Shown here: one piece after another, positions 14,001 through 29,000 of the stretch
Layout of the letters: every line of letters starts with the position of its first letter
Numbering within the stretch: the first letter of the stretch is position 1
Assembly: GCA_037951105.1 (NCBI GenBank)
Contig: JBAMJV010009319.1
Span: forward strand, 49,345-113,344
Reading direction: 5' to 3'
DNA length: 64,000 bases
From: Echinarachnius parma
Lineage: Eukaryota; Echinodermata; Echinoidea; Clypeasteroida; Echinarachniidae
Made by a program: the position numbers and the translations under genes
The notes under the pieces: generated by a model
The model's input: the letters and a program-made list of their open reading frames with translations, nothing else
Database searches by the model: none
Told to the model about the DNA's origin: nothing

Positions 14001-17000
14001 GACATTATTTATTATGTTCTTTCTAAAAATGAAGTCCAAATTTAAAAATTCAAAAAAAAATGTTTATGACATCATTTACATGTATGACATCACACTTCAC
14101 CACTCTATTGAAGCACCAGTTTTTAGCTCACCTGAGCCAAAGGCTCAAGTGAGCTATTGTGATCGCTTTTCGTCCGTCGTCCGTCGTCCGTCGTCCGTCG
14201 TCCGTCGTGCGTCGTGCGTCGTGCGTCGTCCGTCGTGCGTCGTCCGTAAACTTTTTACATTTTCATCTTCTTCTCCAGAACCAATGATCGGATTCCAACC
14301 AAACTTGGCAGGAATCATATTTAGGGGTAGAGGAACCAAAGTTGCTAAAATGGTGGGCGTGGCCCCCAGGGGGGCCCTGGGGGAGGGCACCAAATGTAAA
14401 AAATATGTAAATTTTAAACATCTTCTTCTCAAGATCCAGAAGTATGACAGACCTGATATTTCATATTTAGATGCCTCTATTGATGAAGAATGAAAGTTGT
14501 TCACAAGATTTTTGTGGGTGGTCCCATAAGGGCCCTGTGGGCGTAACAGTTTTTTTGGGGGCCCTACCATAGGAAATATACATTTTCATCTTCTTCTCCA
14601 GAATCAATGATTAGATTCCAACCAAACATGGCAGGAATCATCTTTAGGGGTAGAGGAACCAAAGTTGCTAAAATGGTGGGCGTGGCCCCCAGGGGGGCCC
14701 TGGAGGAGGGCACCAAGTGTAAAAAATATGTAAATTTTAAACATCTTCTTCTCAAGATCCAGAAGTATGACAGACCTGATATTTCATATGTAGATGCCTC
14801 TATTGATGAAGAATGAAAGTTGTTCACAAGATTTTTGTGGGTGGCCCCACAAGGGCCCTGTGGGCGTAACAGTTTTTTTGGGGCCCTACCATAGGAAATA
14901 TACATTTTCATCTTCTTCTCCAGAACCAATGATTAGATTCCAACCAAACATGGCAGGAATCATCCTTAGGGGTAGAGGAATCGAAGTTGCTAAAATGGTG
15001 GGCGTGGCCCTCAGGGGGGCCCTGGGGGAGGGCACCAAGTGTAAAAAATATGTTAATTTTAAATATCTTCTTCTCAAGATCCAGAAGTATGACAGGCCAT
15101 CGCAGAATGGCCCCATAGGGTCCCTATGTGAGTGGGGTTAATATGCTGAAGTGGTCAGTGGCTGGTGAAATGTGTTAAGCTTTGTCTTATATGTGTGTCT
15201 GTCTTTTTTTATGATTCACCCAAACATTATGGTAAATCATAATGTTAGGTACAGGGGATCAAAAGTTATTGATTAAATAGTACATCACATTATAGATTTT
15301 GGCATGATTTCAACTGATTTCATATCTTCTGAGGGTGCCAGAGAGAACATGCGCCAGATGTGAATTGATTGACCTCAGGTGAGCGTCGTGCCCCCCTGGG
15401 GCTCTTGTTATAGATAAAGGGTGTGGCTCTTGTTTATCTCATCTAACTTGTTTTAAAACGTGTTTACATTTTAAATTGCAGTATTTAAGCACTGGTTTGG
15501 ATAGAGGGTGTGTTTAGCTTCTATCGTTAAGCTCATACGTAGAAATGGCTTGCCTATAAATTGACTGCCCAGGGCAAATAAAATGCTGTAAATGGTCAAG
15601 TTTGATTACCTTATCGGGCAACTGACTTATTTTTCTTCTAAACTATGAGGGCCAAATCCTTTCATTGTAAATCTCATGTAGAAGTATGGGGGGGGGGGGG
15701 GGGGGCAAGGCAATTTTTTGCTTGGGCAAGTAAAATCTTCATATTTATGGTTTTACTTGCCGTTCTAACAAAGTCAGTTTCGAGGTTGGGATGTTTCCAC
15801 TTGATAAATATTAGCATGAAACACAATTCAAAACGTTGGTTATGGGTACGATAAGATAAACACACGTAGAGATAGGTATATGCACTGTGAATCAGCGGTA
15901 GTCCAGTAGATTGTACGAGTAATGGAAAGAAAGTCGTTTCTCAATTAATTAACGCATTCCGTATAAAAGCCTAGATGTACAGAACATGCTACTGCTGTGT
16001 ACTTCTATTTTACATTGAAGCGCTATATAAATGAAGTTATTATTATAATTATTATTATTGAAGAACAATGTATAAATATTGCATCAATTGTATCTAGCTG
16101 GAAGGAGCTCACAAATTGATTATTATAGCAACATTTACAATGCTGACTGACAACAGACTGATGAGTTAAATGCAACAGAAATTAGTGTTTGATGCAAATT
16201 GTTGAAGGTTTTTTATTAATTTATTTTAAATGTTCAAAAAGAAGCTATTTACTTTCTGATTTTCCCTCATTTGCTACATATATGTACATTACATGTAGGT
16301 GAATAAATTGTGCTGTTTTCCAAATGTTTTAACTATTTGTCTTTAATTAGTGCTGTAGTGAAATGGTTTCATGATTCCGTTACCCGGTGTTGCCGTGGAC
16401 AATTTCAAGATGACTGTTACCCGTTTCCCAAATACCCAAAATACTACAGCTCACTATTTTGTCTATTCATGTTGTACTTTCCCCTTCAGTACAAAAATGT
16501 AACTTTAATTGTGGGTGCATGTAGTCTGTCAAACAATTTACATGTAATTGTTCTGTATTCTTCCTTGTTATTTGTCCTCTGCAGTATTCATTATGGCAGC
16601 TATTGTGGCTTGGCTGGAATGTATTCATCGTCTGTTTATACCTAGGTGTTGGCTTTCTTTCAATTGAGGTAAGTGAGCAAACAAAATAAAACAAAACATT
16701 GGCCTTATTGTGTGGTTTGGGAAGTAGGCCAATTGAGGTGTCATCGATTTAGTTGGAGTGATCCGGTCAAATTCAACCTAAAAATCGATTGGTGCTTCCA
16801 CATTTCTCTTGTACCTTGTTGTTTGATTAATCAACATAAGAATCAAATTGGTTTTGATTTGTCAAATGTCTCCCTAATTATAGAGATTTTTATGATTGAA
16901 TTGAAACGCGTTAATTTAAGACTTTTCATCGTCTGTTTTTTATACCTCGGTGTTGGCTTTCTTTCAATTGAGGTAAGTGAGAAAAAAAAGAAAAAAAACC

Positions 17001-20000
17001 ATTGGCCGTATTGTGTGGTTTGGGAAGTAGGCCAAATGAGGTGTCATTGAGGTGTCATTTATTGGAAGTGATCCAGTCACTTTGTCAAATTCAACCTAAA
17101 AATCACTTGGTGCTTCCACATTTCTCTTGTACCTTGTTGTTTGGCTTTTAAAAACAGGAGAATTAAATGGGTTTTGATTTTTCAAATGTCTCCCTAATCA
17201 GGCTCTGTAGCCAGGATTTTTCATGGGGAGCTGTGTATTTACAAAAACGGGACCGAGACCACTTGCCAAAAGAGAATCGAGACCGGTAAAAAGTGGACTG
17301 AATTTGGGGGGGGGGGGGTGCATGTTACGCACCCCCCCCCCCCCCCCGGCTACGGGCTTGCTAATCATGGAGATTATTATGATTAAATTGAAATGCGTTC
17401 AGGAATACTTTAAATACGATTGCAGTCAAAATCATTCAGCAGTACAGTACATTAGGTGATACAATGTAAATCTGAAATGATTTTTTTTGTTTGATAAGTT
17501 CTTTTAGCAGCGCTCTCCATTTTCAACAATTATTATTTATTACTATTTTGTATATTCAATTTTGTATTCATTTTATCACCCCTCTGTAAGAATATATTAT
17601 GTTTATCATGTTGTAAATTTATTTTTGTTGAAAATGAAAAAATAAATGAAAAAAAAAACAGTGTTCTTTTGTCCTATTTTGAAATTTAACATAAATTAAA
17701 ATTGTACCAGCATTTCTAGTTTTCTACTGACATGTAAGTTATTTGTACTGGTTGATTAATTGTGAGTGCAACAACTGCTACGAAGCCATCTAAAGTTAAG
17801 TTGGTATGAATTATTGATTTCAGATAAATCATGGTACGGCTATAAACCAACTTCATGCATGTACTACTGTATGCAGTTGACACTTTTCATGGAACAACTT
17901 TTTTTTTAAAATCAATAACACCTGTTTTGTCAAATCAGATCTATACATGAGATGGCCTACTTTTGAAACCTACATACTTATTGTAGAGTTCCTCTCCTTT
18001 TGATCTATTCACATGTCAATGGCAATTAGCTGCCTGTGGCATGCATGTATCATGGTCACATTTATTTGGGGGGGGGGCATATTTCTTTATTTAAAACAGA
18101 TTTTCACCTTCTGGTTTTTTGTTATTGTTTTTATCTTGAATTATTAAGGGCACTTTATATTTCTTTATTTAAAAAAAAGTATTTTCTCATTCTTTTTTTT
18201 TTTTTAATATTAATTTTGCCAATATTAGGGGCACATGCCCCCCCCCCCCTCCACCAACTCCCGTCCCCTGTACTAGCTAAGCCACTCTGTGCAACATTTT
18301 GTTTACTTTTCATGTAAATCAAAATATCAAATCTTTTATAATATCTGTTGGCTTCCTATTTGCTTGGACCCCACCCCAAATGTATTCAAAATTGATTTTA
18401 ATCAGAGCTAGTGTTTTGAGTGTTTGCAATACACTTCATGTATCTTTGGGCAGATTTTGTTTCATTTCATTATGTATGTGTACATTTTATGTACAGTATG
18501 TTTGTATTTCATGTACACATGTGTACATAATGTACAATTCACACAAAGTGTGCACAGTACACTTCATATGCAATGAGCACATGTGTACAGTAGACCTACT
18601 CGTAACCCGTAGCAACGGTTCTACAGTACTTACTTAGCAGAGTGTATTTTTGGACATTTTGTTAATTGGATTTCGCTTTAACAACAGAAGGAAATGCAAC
18701 ATCAAAAATAGCATGAAATTTGCCATAAATTCACTTCAATGCTTAAATATATAAATGTAAACTAAAATATATATACCACCATGGACATATTGTTAATTGG
18801 ATTTCACTTTAACAACAGAAGGAAATGCAACATCAAACAGCATGTAATGCCATAAATTCACTTCAGTGCTTATATATTGAAATGTAAACCAGGGCTCAAC
18901 ACTAGCACTTGCCTGCTTGCCCAGGGCAAATAAACATTGATGTCGGGCAAGTAAATCTCATAAATGGTCTAGTTTGCTTGCCCGAGTGGGCAACTTAAAT
19001 TTCTTGACAACTATAAGAACAGAATGTAGTTCCTTACATGAAAATCTCATCTAGAAGTAAGGGGGCAAGTAAATTGTCTGTTTGGGCAAGTAAAATTTGA
19101 ACAATTATGATTTTCCTTGCCCAAACAGGCCAGTAGAGAAAAAAGTTAGTGTGGAAGCTTGTGTAAACTACCATGGAGTATATTGTTAATTGAATTTCAC
19201 TTTAACAACAGAAGGAAATGCAACATCAAAAATAGCATGTAATTAATTGCCATAAATTCACTTCAATTCATATGAAAATTTAAACTATATATTACACCAT
19301 GGAGTAATTACTATCTGTGAAAACGCATCATGGTCCCGTTGCAGAAAGAGATACAATCGATTGTAAGTTACAATTTATTGTAAGTCAGAAAATTTGCGCG
19401 TTACAACCAATCAGATTTGCGCATAATTGAATTTTAGAACACATGATCTGACTTACAATTAATTGTAACTTAACAGGGCCCATATCTATTTGCAACTGTA
19501 CCAAAATTCAGGTATATGAATATATCCTTATCACGGATAGGATATTTATTATCTAGACACAATTGATTTGATATGATTTGCTACATAAGGAAACGCAACA
19601 TCAAAAATAGCGTGTCAAAAGGGTTAATGATAATTCATGGTAATTATGATTTAAACTTCCCTTTTTACTTTAAAGGTAAAAAAGATTCATGGAGAATGAA
19701 TGTACATAAATTGTGTTTTTTTCTTTCTGAAAATTAATGGTGATGTGCGAAATAATAAATGTATCTTATTCCTAGTGCAGTCTGATTAAAAATGTAAATT
19801 ATTTGATTCATATTCTGTACATTGTATACATTATTTATGTACAGTTTAACAGGGCTCGACACTCCCACTGGCCTGCTGGCCCGGGGCCAGTAGAATTGCA
19901 CTTTAGGCCAGCAAAAATGTATAAAAAGTCATATTTGGTGGCCCGATCAGGAAAGCAGATTTTCAACCCGACATTGACAAAATTAGAATAATCTTGTTTT

Positions 20001-23000
20001 CTTCCATGTCATGCTTCATCCATAATCACAGGTTTGAGTAGGAAAGAGTGATATTTTGAATTGTACAAAGTTTACTCAATGAATTTTCGGGCCACCAGAA
20101 AAGGGGAAGAAACTATTTAACTGGCCTGACTGGGCCACTGACAAAAAAAGTGTGGGGCACCTGCCATATGTGATGAATTTCCGTGTGTAAGACTAAGAGC
20201 ATTATGATAAATGGGGGTATTAATTACATAAATTGCCATGTACATATTTGTGGGTACGTACATTAGTGTACATTGTACTTGTGATTTATGAAATATGCGA
20301 TGAATTTCCGTGTGCAGAGCATCGTGATAAAGGGAGGTTATTATAATATTAAATACATTTGCCATGTTATGTATCTGTGGGCATAGATTCCTGCAAGAGT
20401 CTTGGAATATTATCATCTTGAAAGATGTTTGCCAGATGCTGGCTAATGCCGGTACCAGCTGTTATGGGGGTCTGTTTTTAGCATATTCCTGGCCCATTCC
20501 CAATCTGTGCTGCAGTTTTCAAGACATATCCATCAATTCTACTGTAGAGAATTAATGTATGAACCTCTCATACCTCCTTGGTATGACCAAGGAGGTTTAC
20601 CTCCTTGGTATGACAGACCGTGATGAACTGATCAGGCTCAAGTATAACGAAAACATAAGATCATAGCCAGGGCTCAGGGTGATAACCCCCTGAAATGCTC
20701 CCTTTCCCCCCCAAAAAAAAAAAAAAAAAAAAATACTGTTGATCAAAAAATCCAAAAATAAATAAACAAAAATAATAATATACAAATAAAAAAATGAAGG
20801 AAAAAAAATTTAATTAAAAAAAGTCTAAAATATCACTTTCGGGGAAAAAAAAACAATTTGAAGTTGATCTTCTAAAAGTTAACCTGAGTTACCTATTCCC
20901 TAACCCTAACTTTCTATTTAAGCACTGTTCATAGACCCACTGGGTAATTGACACGAGTGTAAATGTGTTGTGTCCCAGGGATACATCATACTCTGCCTCT
21001 GGGTTGCACCTAGGAGTACCTCCTTGGTTGCACCAATGATCTGTTTTGTTAAGAATAGGACTGATTGGCTCGTTAGTCGCAATGTAAGTTTATTGGGTCT
21101 GGCAGCCAGATTTCTTTTCCATGCCCCGTTGCTTCCTCCCCTACATACATGAATTCTCGCCTTTCCCAATCAACTTCAGCATCATATCTCTACCACCTGG
21201 CTTCATTTGGTCCTGTTCACAAGCTTCAGAAAATTAAATTTTTGTTCATCTTCAAGGTGACTCATTAACTTCATTTTTTTTCTTCAAAAAGTGATTATTT
21301 TCAAAGAGATTTCAGTCTTACAAATATATCATAGTAAGATTCTTCTGAATGATGTGTGATGGTTTCATAAGGAAAAGAACAATGTTTACCTTAGAACTAG
21401 CAATAAAAGGGTGAAATTTAGTGTTAGATTTTATCGCCTTTACCCATTGATTTTGACTGCAATCAAAAAGCGTTAACGGAATTCAATCATAAACATCGTC
21501 ATAATTATGGAGACATTTGACAAATCAAAAAACCATTTCATTGTACTGTTTACTTTTTATTTATAAGCTAAACAACAAGGTCCACGTGTAATGTTTGAAT
21601 CTGACAAAGTTTAATAATGGATCGTACACAGGATCATGATTTGTGACCGGCTATAGCAAAACCCTGTACTTGTCAGTAAAAATCAAAATGTAGATTTTCA
21701 TACCATTAGAAAGGCCTCATCACAAGCTTTCATTTGATGATTTGTTCTAACAAATTGGTCAATAATTGGCGAAAATGTGATTGTTTCAATTTTACAATCA
21801 TAAGTCTTTTACACACATTATGTGAACTTAAAATGCCAATTTCTTCAAAACATGAATTACTGACAAGTACAGGGTTTTGCTATAGCTAGTCACAATTATC
21901 GGCACATTTGAGACGAGCCAAATGATTGCCTGCCAATTTGACACGTTATGAACTTTGTAGCTACTAGACTAGATCGAAAGTAGGGTAGTGTAAAGCTCAG
22001 CTTCTTACAAGTTTGTATCTTTACAACTCTAACAAGAGTCTGCTGATTTTTTTGTTTTTAATTGTACCTTTGTGAACTGTACCCATTGTCTGAGCACTGA
22101 TGTTGATAATCATGTATCCATGATGCAGACTGCAGATCATCTATGGAATGTGTCAACAAAATCATCCTTATTTATGAAACTAGCAACTTAATCTATTCAT
22201 GTGCTGCGTTGTGCATACTTTCTAAGAATCTTTCTAAGAGCTTTCTGATATTTTGATGTACTTTGTGAACTGTGCCAATTGTCTGAGCACTGATGTTGAT
22301 GATCATGTATCCATGATCATGGAGACTGCAGACCATCTAAATGTATGGAATGCAAGCTTCCTTTAGGGGCTGGGAATCATATCAGCCCAACAAATCACAT
22401 GATGAAAGAGAACCTGCGCGTGTACGCACAAAGATAAACGTAAATACACTACTGGGACACAGAAACGCACTCACGAATGCACATTTATGAGATAAACACG
22501 CGTTCACTGGTCCATACAATACAGTATGAAATATTGAATTTCAATAACTATCATATCAGTCCAACAAATCACTTGGTGAAAGAGAACCTGCGCGTGTACG
22601 CACAAAGATAAACGTAAATACACTACTAGGACACAGAAACGCACTCACGAATGCACATTTATGAGATAAACACGCGTTCACTGGTCCATACAGTATGAAA
22701 TATTGAATTTCAATAACTATCATATCAGTCCAACAAATCACTTGGTGAAAGAGAACCTGCGCATGTACGCACAAAGATATAAACGCACGTGTACATGCAC
22801 TTGGCCTACAGTACGTGTCAGAGGCGCAAACATGTTTGCTGGTCTGTTCACATCTAGACAAACGCACATACACTATGAGGACACACAAACACACTCACGC
22901 ATGCTGGTCTGCTTGAGATATTGCTAGAAAAAGATGCATACTGTACACTAGCCTAGGACACACAAACACACTCACGAACGGAGAGTATGAGATAGTCAGA

Positions 23001-26000
23001 TAAAGTCAGATTAAAGGGTACCACCACCCAAAAAATAATATTCGTATAAATGAAAGGTAACATCTTTAGTAGTCCATTCCATCAACAAGTTCACACTAAT
23101 ATGTTTCCAAAAAAGAAAAAAATATAATTTGAAAACGCATTACCATTCTAAAGCATGCGTTCATTGGGTTGCATGTACGAAGACTACCTTTATCCAGAGC
23201 AAAAAAAATCATTTGGGATTCTATTGTCTGAAAACGTATGCGTGAATAGAATTGGCGCACTCGCAAATGTTTGGTGCATATGGAACCATGAAATAATAAT
23301 GGTTCCGTAAGTGGTGGTAATTAATTGCATTGTTTATGAATTACCCAACCCTTTGCAAAATGTTGGATATCTATTTGATATCACAAAAAGGTACCAAAAC
23401 ATATAATTATGTGTTGTTCTTTGCCTGGTGGTCACCTTTAAAGTCCCATCAATGACCAGTTTGCATTGGACTGGAATATCTTGATTCTTGATTTGTTATT
23501 AATTTTCTTGGGATATTGACGAGAAGTTGGATTATAATGCTCATAATGCATCTAGTATATAAAATGCAGGTGCATTGAAAGGTTATATTGGCTTGGCGAA
23601 TCAATTGTAATATAACTCCAACTCACATCATACTGTGGGTTGAGGAAGAGAAGGGCGCAAAGTCACTTTTTGTACTTCAGAGATAATCATGGACATGTTA
23701 ACCCGTTCAGGACTTATTAGCCCGGATTCACAAAGCAGGTTTGTAGGAGGTTTGTACAAACCATGGTTTGACAATGGTCTACATCTATGGAATGCTGCTC
23801 GTATACAAGTAAATTTTAAATCAACATTGTTAGTTAACAAGGAGTTTAAGTATTCTTTCTCCATCAGTTTACAAATGGCATTCCATAGATGTAAACCATG
23901 GTCAAACCATGGTTTAAGTACAAACCTCCTACAAACCTCCTTTGTGAATTCCACCCATAGATTCTGCAGACCCAAGCACTAGTCATTTTGGGACCAGTCC
24001 TTTACGGGTTAAAAGTTTGGGATCCCTGTAAACACCAAATGTAGCTCCCTTTAATTTTGTGTACATTTTTCATGATTTAGAAATAATTATGATCTGAAAT
24101 TTTTGCTTACATAGAGGAGGCTCTGACTTGCAAGATGGTATGCGTGCATAACTCAATTTAGCAAACAATCGACTTAACTTCCTTCTTTCTCTCACCCGGC
24201 GGGTGATATTGTCTCTGTTATGGTTGAGATTACAATCAATACAGTCTGCCGCAGTGCATCTTCTAGAGGTCAAATCCCCGAGTTTCAAATTATTTGTCAA
24301 AATAGAAAAGAAAATCTACCCTGAGTAAAATCTGTTCAGTATACACTAACGTAGATTACATGACTGTATTTTAAAGGGATCTAGTAACTTTGTTGACATG
24401 TGCAAAAAGTGATGAATGGTTGATGCAATGTATAGTGTTGTTATCTCATATGTCCACAGGGTATTGTGTGAAAATTTCAAGTCAAATGGACATTGCATGG
24501 CCAAGTAATGAGCGAAAATGCAAAGTGATATTGGGTGATATTCACTAACTCACTGCATTCACTTTGTACAGGGATGAAAAACTCGCCCGGAGTTTTTCAT
24601 ATCTGAATACTTCGATCGTACATATCTTTGTAACGAAAGGGAAATTTGAAAAACCGAAACCTGTCCCATTATTTTATTGTTAATACGAATACAACAAGGT
24701 ATAAGGGAACCACTAGAATTAAAATTTTATTTTGAGGATTTGGACAATGTTACTAAGTCCCTTTAAAGCATTCAAGGCTTCAATTCAGTTCAATATCTTC
24801 ATAATTAGGAAGACATTTGAAAAATCAAAAACCATTTCATTCTTCTCCACCAATAAGCTAAACTACAGGGTACAAGAGAAGTATGACAGCTCCAAGTGAT
24901 TTTGGTTTCAAGAATTTGACAAATATAATTGATTAATATTACAATGTATAATATTCTCAATGGTGCAATTTTAGTATTAGAAATTGATTTCTTTTAAAGA
25001 TTAGTCTAATCAATCATACATATCTCCAACTCATTTGATGTTGTGTTTGTTGATATTGGTAGGGATAATCAATACCATCTGCTGCACTGCATCTAGAGGT
25101 CAAATTCTTCTTTTTGTTTTTTAAAGCAAAGAAATGTCCATAATATATCTACCCAACAGGATAGGAAATATACAGGGGCTGAGGGTGATTTTGCCCCCTA
25201 ATTTTCAAAATAGCCCCCTGAAATCAGTATGTAGCCCCTAAAATTACCATAGAGTATTTATGTGAACAATTTCTGGATATATACATCAGATTGGAAATAT
25301 AGCCCCCAATATAATACAAATAATTCCTGCATTGCTACCCAAAGAGATCGAGCCTTCAAGGACTTTAATTTGTATTATTTTACATCTTCGATATTAAATT
25401 TCCGTAATGTCGACTCATTCATTATAAATCTCTAAATTTGCCTCTGTTACAACCAGTAGAGATTGCAATCAATACTTGTGCTGGTCAAATCAATGAGCTC
25501 CTTGAAAAATGAAATTGTTCTGTCGACATCTTTATTAATGATCTTTTTTTCAATTTTAGTAAAGCCTCCGCACTAACTTTTTTCTGTACTGGCACATTCG
25601 GGCAAGTAAAATCATATTCTTTCAAATTCTACTTACAGAAAATGTACTTGCCTGCATACTTCTAGATTTGCATTTACAGCATTAAAGGTGCATCTGTAAA
25701 GTGTCAGATATTGCATTTACAGCATTAAAGGTGCACCTGTAAAGTGTCAGATATTGCATTTACAGCATTAAAGGTGCACCTGTAAAGTGTCAGATATTGC
25801 CCAAAATGAAATTTGAGACTTCAATCCTGTACCAAAATCATTGTAAGATATGTCCGAATGATGCGTGAAAGTTTCATTGAAAAAGAACACTGCTTTCCTG
25901 GTTAAAAAAGCAAAAATATGCGTCAGCTTTTACAACGAATTACTGTATGAGGTTTATGACTGTTCATTAACGCTCTTGAGCTGAATGATAAATATCGTCA

Positions 26001-29000
26001 TACGTACTAAAGGGGCATTTGAAAAAATATAACCCTATTTTATTCTTCTCTTACCATAAGCTAAACAACACGGTAGAAGAGAAACGAGGAAGCTCCAAGT
26101 AATTTTTGTGGAGTTAGACACTTTACAGGCATCCCTTTAATAACATATTTTCTTGTGGTTGATCAATTATTCAGTTGCCTGATAGGGCAACCAAACTACA
26201 TTTGTAGACCTGTACATGTTTATTAAATTTTACTTGCCCGATAAGAAATTATCAATTTTTACTTGCCCCGGGCAATATGGCAATGGCTAACTATGTTAAG
26301 CCCTGCATTCCATATTGCCTCTGTTACAGCCAGTAGAGATTGCAATCAATAATTGTGCTGGTCAAATCATTGAGCTCCTTGAAAAATTAAATTGTTCTCT
26401 CTACATCTTTTATTCATTCAGGGTTTTTCAAATTTAAGTATTACCAATTTTTGTTGTATTTTATGATACCAGCATGTCTATGACAAATGTCATGAATTTA
26501 TATTACAAGTCTCCTTTGAGATGGAGATTACAATCAATACTTGATGCTGGCTCCAGGCAATCTGGTCCTAAAAGTGCCAAAAAGTTCCCCTAAAAATCAA
26601 CAACCTAGCTGTAAATTCGCATCTAATGCAGAACAAAATTAAGTGTGATTTGCATGCAGCCTAGCTTGTATACTTGCCCCCCCCCCCCCCCAAAAAAAAA
26701 AAAATTTAATAATAATAATAATTTTTAAAAAAATGGAAAAAATAAATAAATAATAATAATAAATAAAATAAATTAAATTAAATTAAAATAATAATAATAA
26801 TTGTATTTGTCCTTGTTAAGATTTGGAACATGAATATTATAATGTACATCGTTAAACTAGTCTACTTCCTCATCCAATAATAACAGGGGATGAAAAACCA
26901 TTGCTCAACAATATCAGTAGCTAATTATACATACGTATATAAATATGATATTGAAATTCATATTGCAGTTTGGCATTGTGCTGCAGCCCTTTCAGCTATG
27001 ACATGTATGCACCTTACACAATACACACATACACACACAAGAAAACCACAATGGAACGGTACAATACAATGAACGGTGCATTATTGGAGTGGCTATTTTC
27101 ATTATTCCACTCTCGGTGCCATCATCATTCCTATTCTCATTTCTCATATATTTATTGCAAATAAGATAAAAGCTTTCCCCCGGCGTGCGGCAAAATTCTT
27201 TCCCGGCAGGAGTCATCAGCTTACCACGGAGATAAATGACTGGACGCAGCGTTGCCCTGTGGAGTTAAAGTTGAAGCGTTGGTGATCGGTCGCCATCAAT
27301 CTCTAACATTAACATTGACATTTAATACAGTTTGTTGAAATTTAGCAATTGCCCAATGGCTAGAGTCCACCAATAATTTCTTTCTTTGCAAAACAAAATA
27401 ATAAATAAATAACCTATCTGCAGCTTGGTTGCCGGATTCAAGCCACCGAATGTGGAAACCAAAGCAGGCCCCGAAAAATAAATGGTATTTTTCCCCTGCG
27501 ATCCGGTTATTTATATCCATGGTTTCAATCATCTGCCATCATTGCCAGTGCTTTATATTATGAATCTGATGGCTTTATTTTTAATGTACATAAACCTCAT
27601 GTGGCTTGCATTGCGTATACTATGTTTGCATGCAGGCATACAGGATATTGGTATTATACTTCATTTGGAAGAGGATTTCTATTATATTATTTAATTTCTC
27701 CATTGATCAGTGAAATTTAATCTAGAGATTAAATGCTCATCATGACTCGCTTTGTCTTTCCCTGGATACCCACTGGGGACAGTATGCGGCGTAGCAGGAT
27801 CCTACTGATTGCAGGGGGGGGGGGGGGGGGCCTCGCTCTTTGTATTTCTCGATATTCTTGTAAATTTTACCTTCAGTTTTTTTTTTGTGTCCCATTTGTT
27901 GAGGGCCGGGCACCTGGCCTTCGTAGCCTGCTCAATATTGGTATCTGGAAGAGGATTTCCATATTATCCATTGATCAGTGAAATTTAATCTCTAGGATTA
28001 AATGCTCATCATGACTCGCTTTGTTTTTCCCTGGATACCCACTGGGGATAATGGCGCAGCATGGTCCAACTGATTGCAGGGGGGGGGGGGGGGGGGGGGG
28101 CAAGCTATTTGTATTTCTTGATATCCTTTTAAATGTTACCTTGGCTTTGTTTTTTATCGTGTTGTTTTTTGGTCCCATTTGTTGGGGGGCCGGGCACCTG
28201 GCCTTTGTAAGCTGCCATTATATTGGTATTATAATTCATTTGGAAGAGGAATTCCTTTCATTGATCAGTGAAATTAAATCTAAAAAGCGTGGTGCAACTG
28301 ATTGCGGGTGGGGGGGGGGGGGGAATGCTCTTTGTATTTCTTGATTTTCTATAAATTTTGATTATTTTGGGGGTCAAATTATGGTGTCAAAATATATAGT
28401 GTGGTCCAACTGATTACAGGGGCATGCTGTTTGTATTTCTTGATTGTTTTGACGTCACTAGCTGACTGGGAATTGGGATAACTATCTTGTAGCTGCATCT
28501 ATGTACACAGTGTGCAATGTATGGAATTGTTGCCAAAATTATAAATAGAATGACTTTTTGTGATTTTGTATTGATTCAGGAATCACAATCTTTTAAATTT
28601 CCATTTGGTTTCAAAAGAATAGATGGACATGAATTGTTTTAATTTTTTCTCCTGAGCTGCTTGATTGCAACAATTGCTGCATCCCCCGTATTGTAGAATT
28701 TGACAAAATAATTTTTGTTTCATTCAAAGATAATTTTTTGTTTTATAGTACACTTTATCTCAGATTTTTATGAAGACAGTGTGATAAGTGTATTTTTCAT
28801 TATGTAACATTTTTAAGCAACTGATACATCAATTATATATTTTTTTACTGTACCTGAACTGTTTGTCAATCCCTGACCTCTTTATAGCGATATTACAGTT
28901 TCTGTCTTTTGTTTTTACGTTTTATAGGAGCACCATTATATACTGGACTTCCACACAAACAGCGAAAACTGGTGGCGGGAGCACGGGTTCAATTGTTCGG

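Larger units (their letters stand above)
12541..14098. mobile_element. Long foldback element, family P, copy 1, split by insertion
   Basis: The outer parts (12541-12605 and 13773-14098) form a palindrome centred near 13895 with arms that include GATATGCCCATCCGAATGA and GGCAATCAGTGTTATAGTGC. An unrelated TACCGTATTTG element (12606-13772) interrupts the left arm. An uninterrupted copy lies at 47573-47952. Confidence 0.85.
10344..16584 (+). other. NKAIN: NKAIN intron 2, repeat content
   Basis: Holds poly-C and poly-A tracts (10391-10420, 11176-11205), an element with an inverted relative at 45.5 kb (11793-12290), a long foldback interrupted by another element (12541-14098), an AGCTCACCTGAG element with internal triplication (14127-15412), a degenerate GGCAAGTAA copy (15548-15763) and a SINE-like tail (about 16000-16065). 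No further exon was recognised. Confidence 0.7.
16669..28927 (+). other. NKAIN: NKAIN intron 3, repeat content
   Basis: Twelve kilobases holding the exon 3 echo, a 135-bp tandem repeat split by a hAT element (18651-19310), a family G MITE, tandem arrays at 22.06-22.9 and 27.6-28.45 kb, a foldback (23698-23985), a family T MITE, a nested hAT/MITE (25562-26305) and poly-G/poly-C runs. No additional conserved exon was found. Confidence 0.7.

Noticed and set aside
14014-15141. Several overlapping open frames with shared segments
   Set aside because: They are translations of three tandem units of an interspersed element on both strands and resemble no protein family.
22556-22927. Cys-rich frames on both strands
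   Set aside because: They fall within the 172-bp tandem repeat with no family resemblance.
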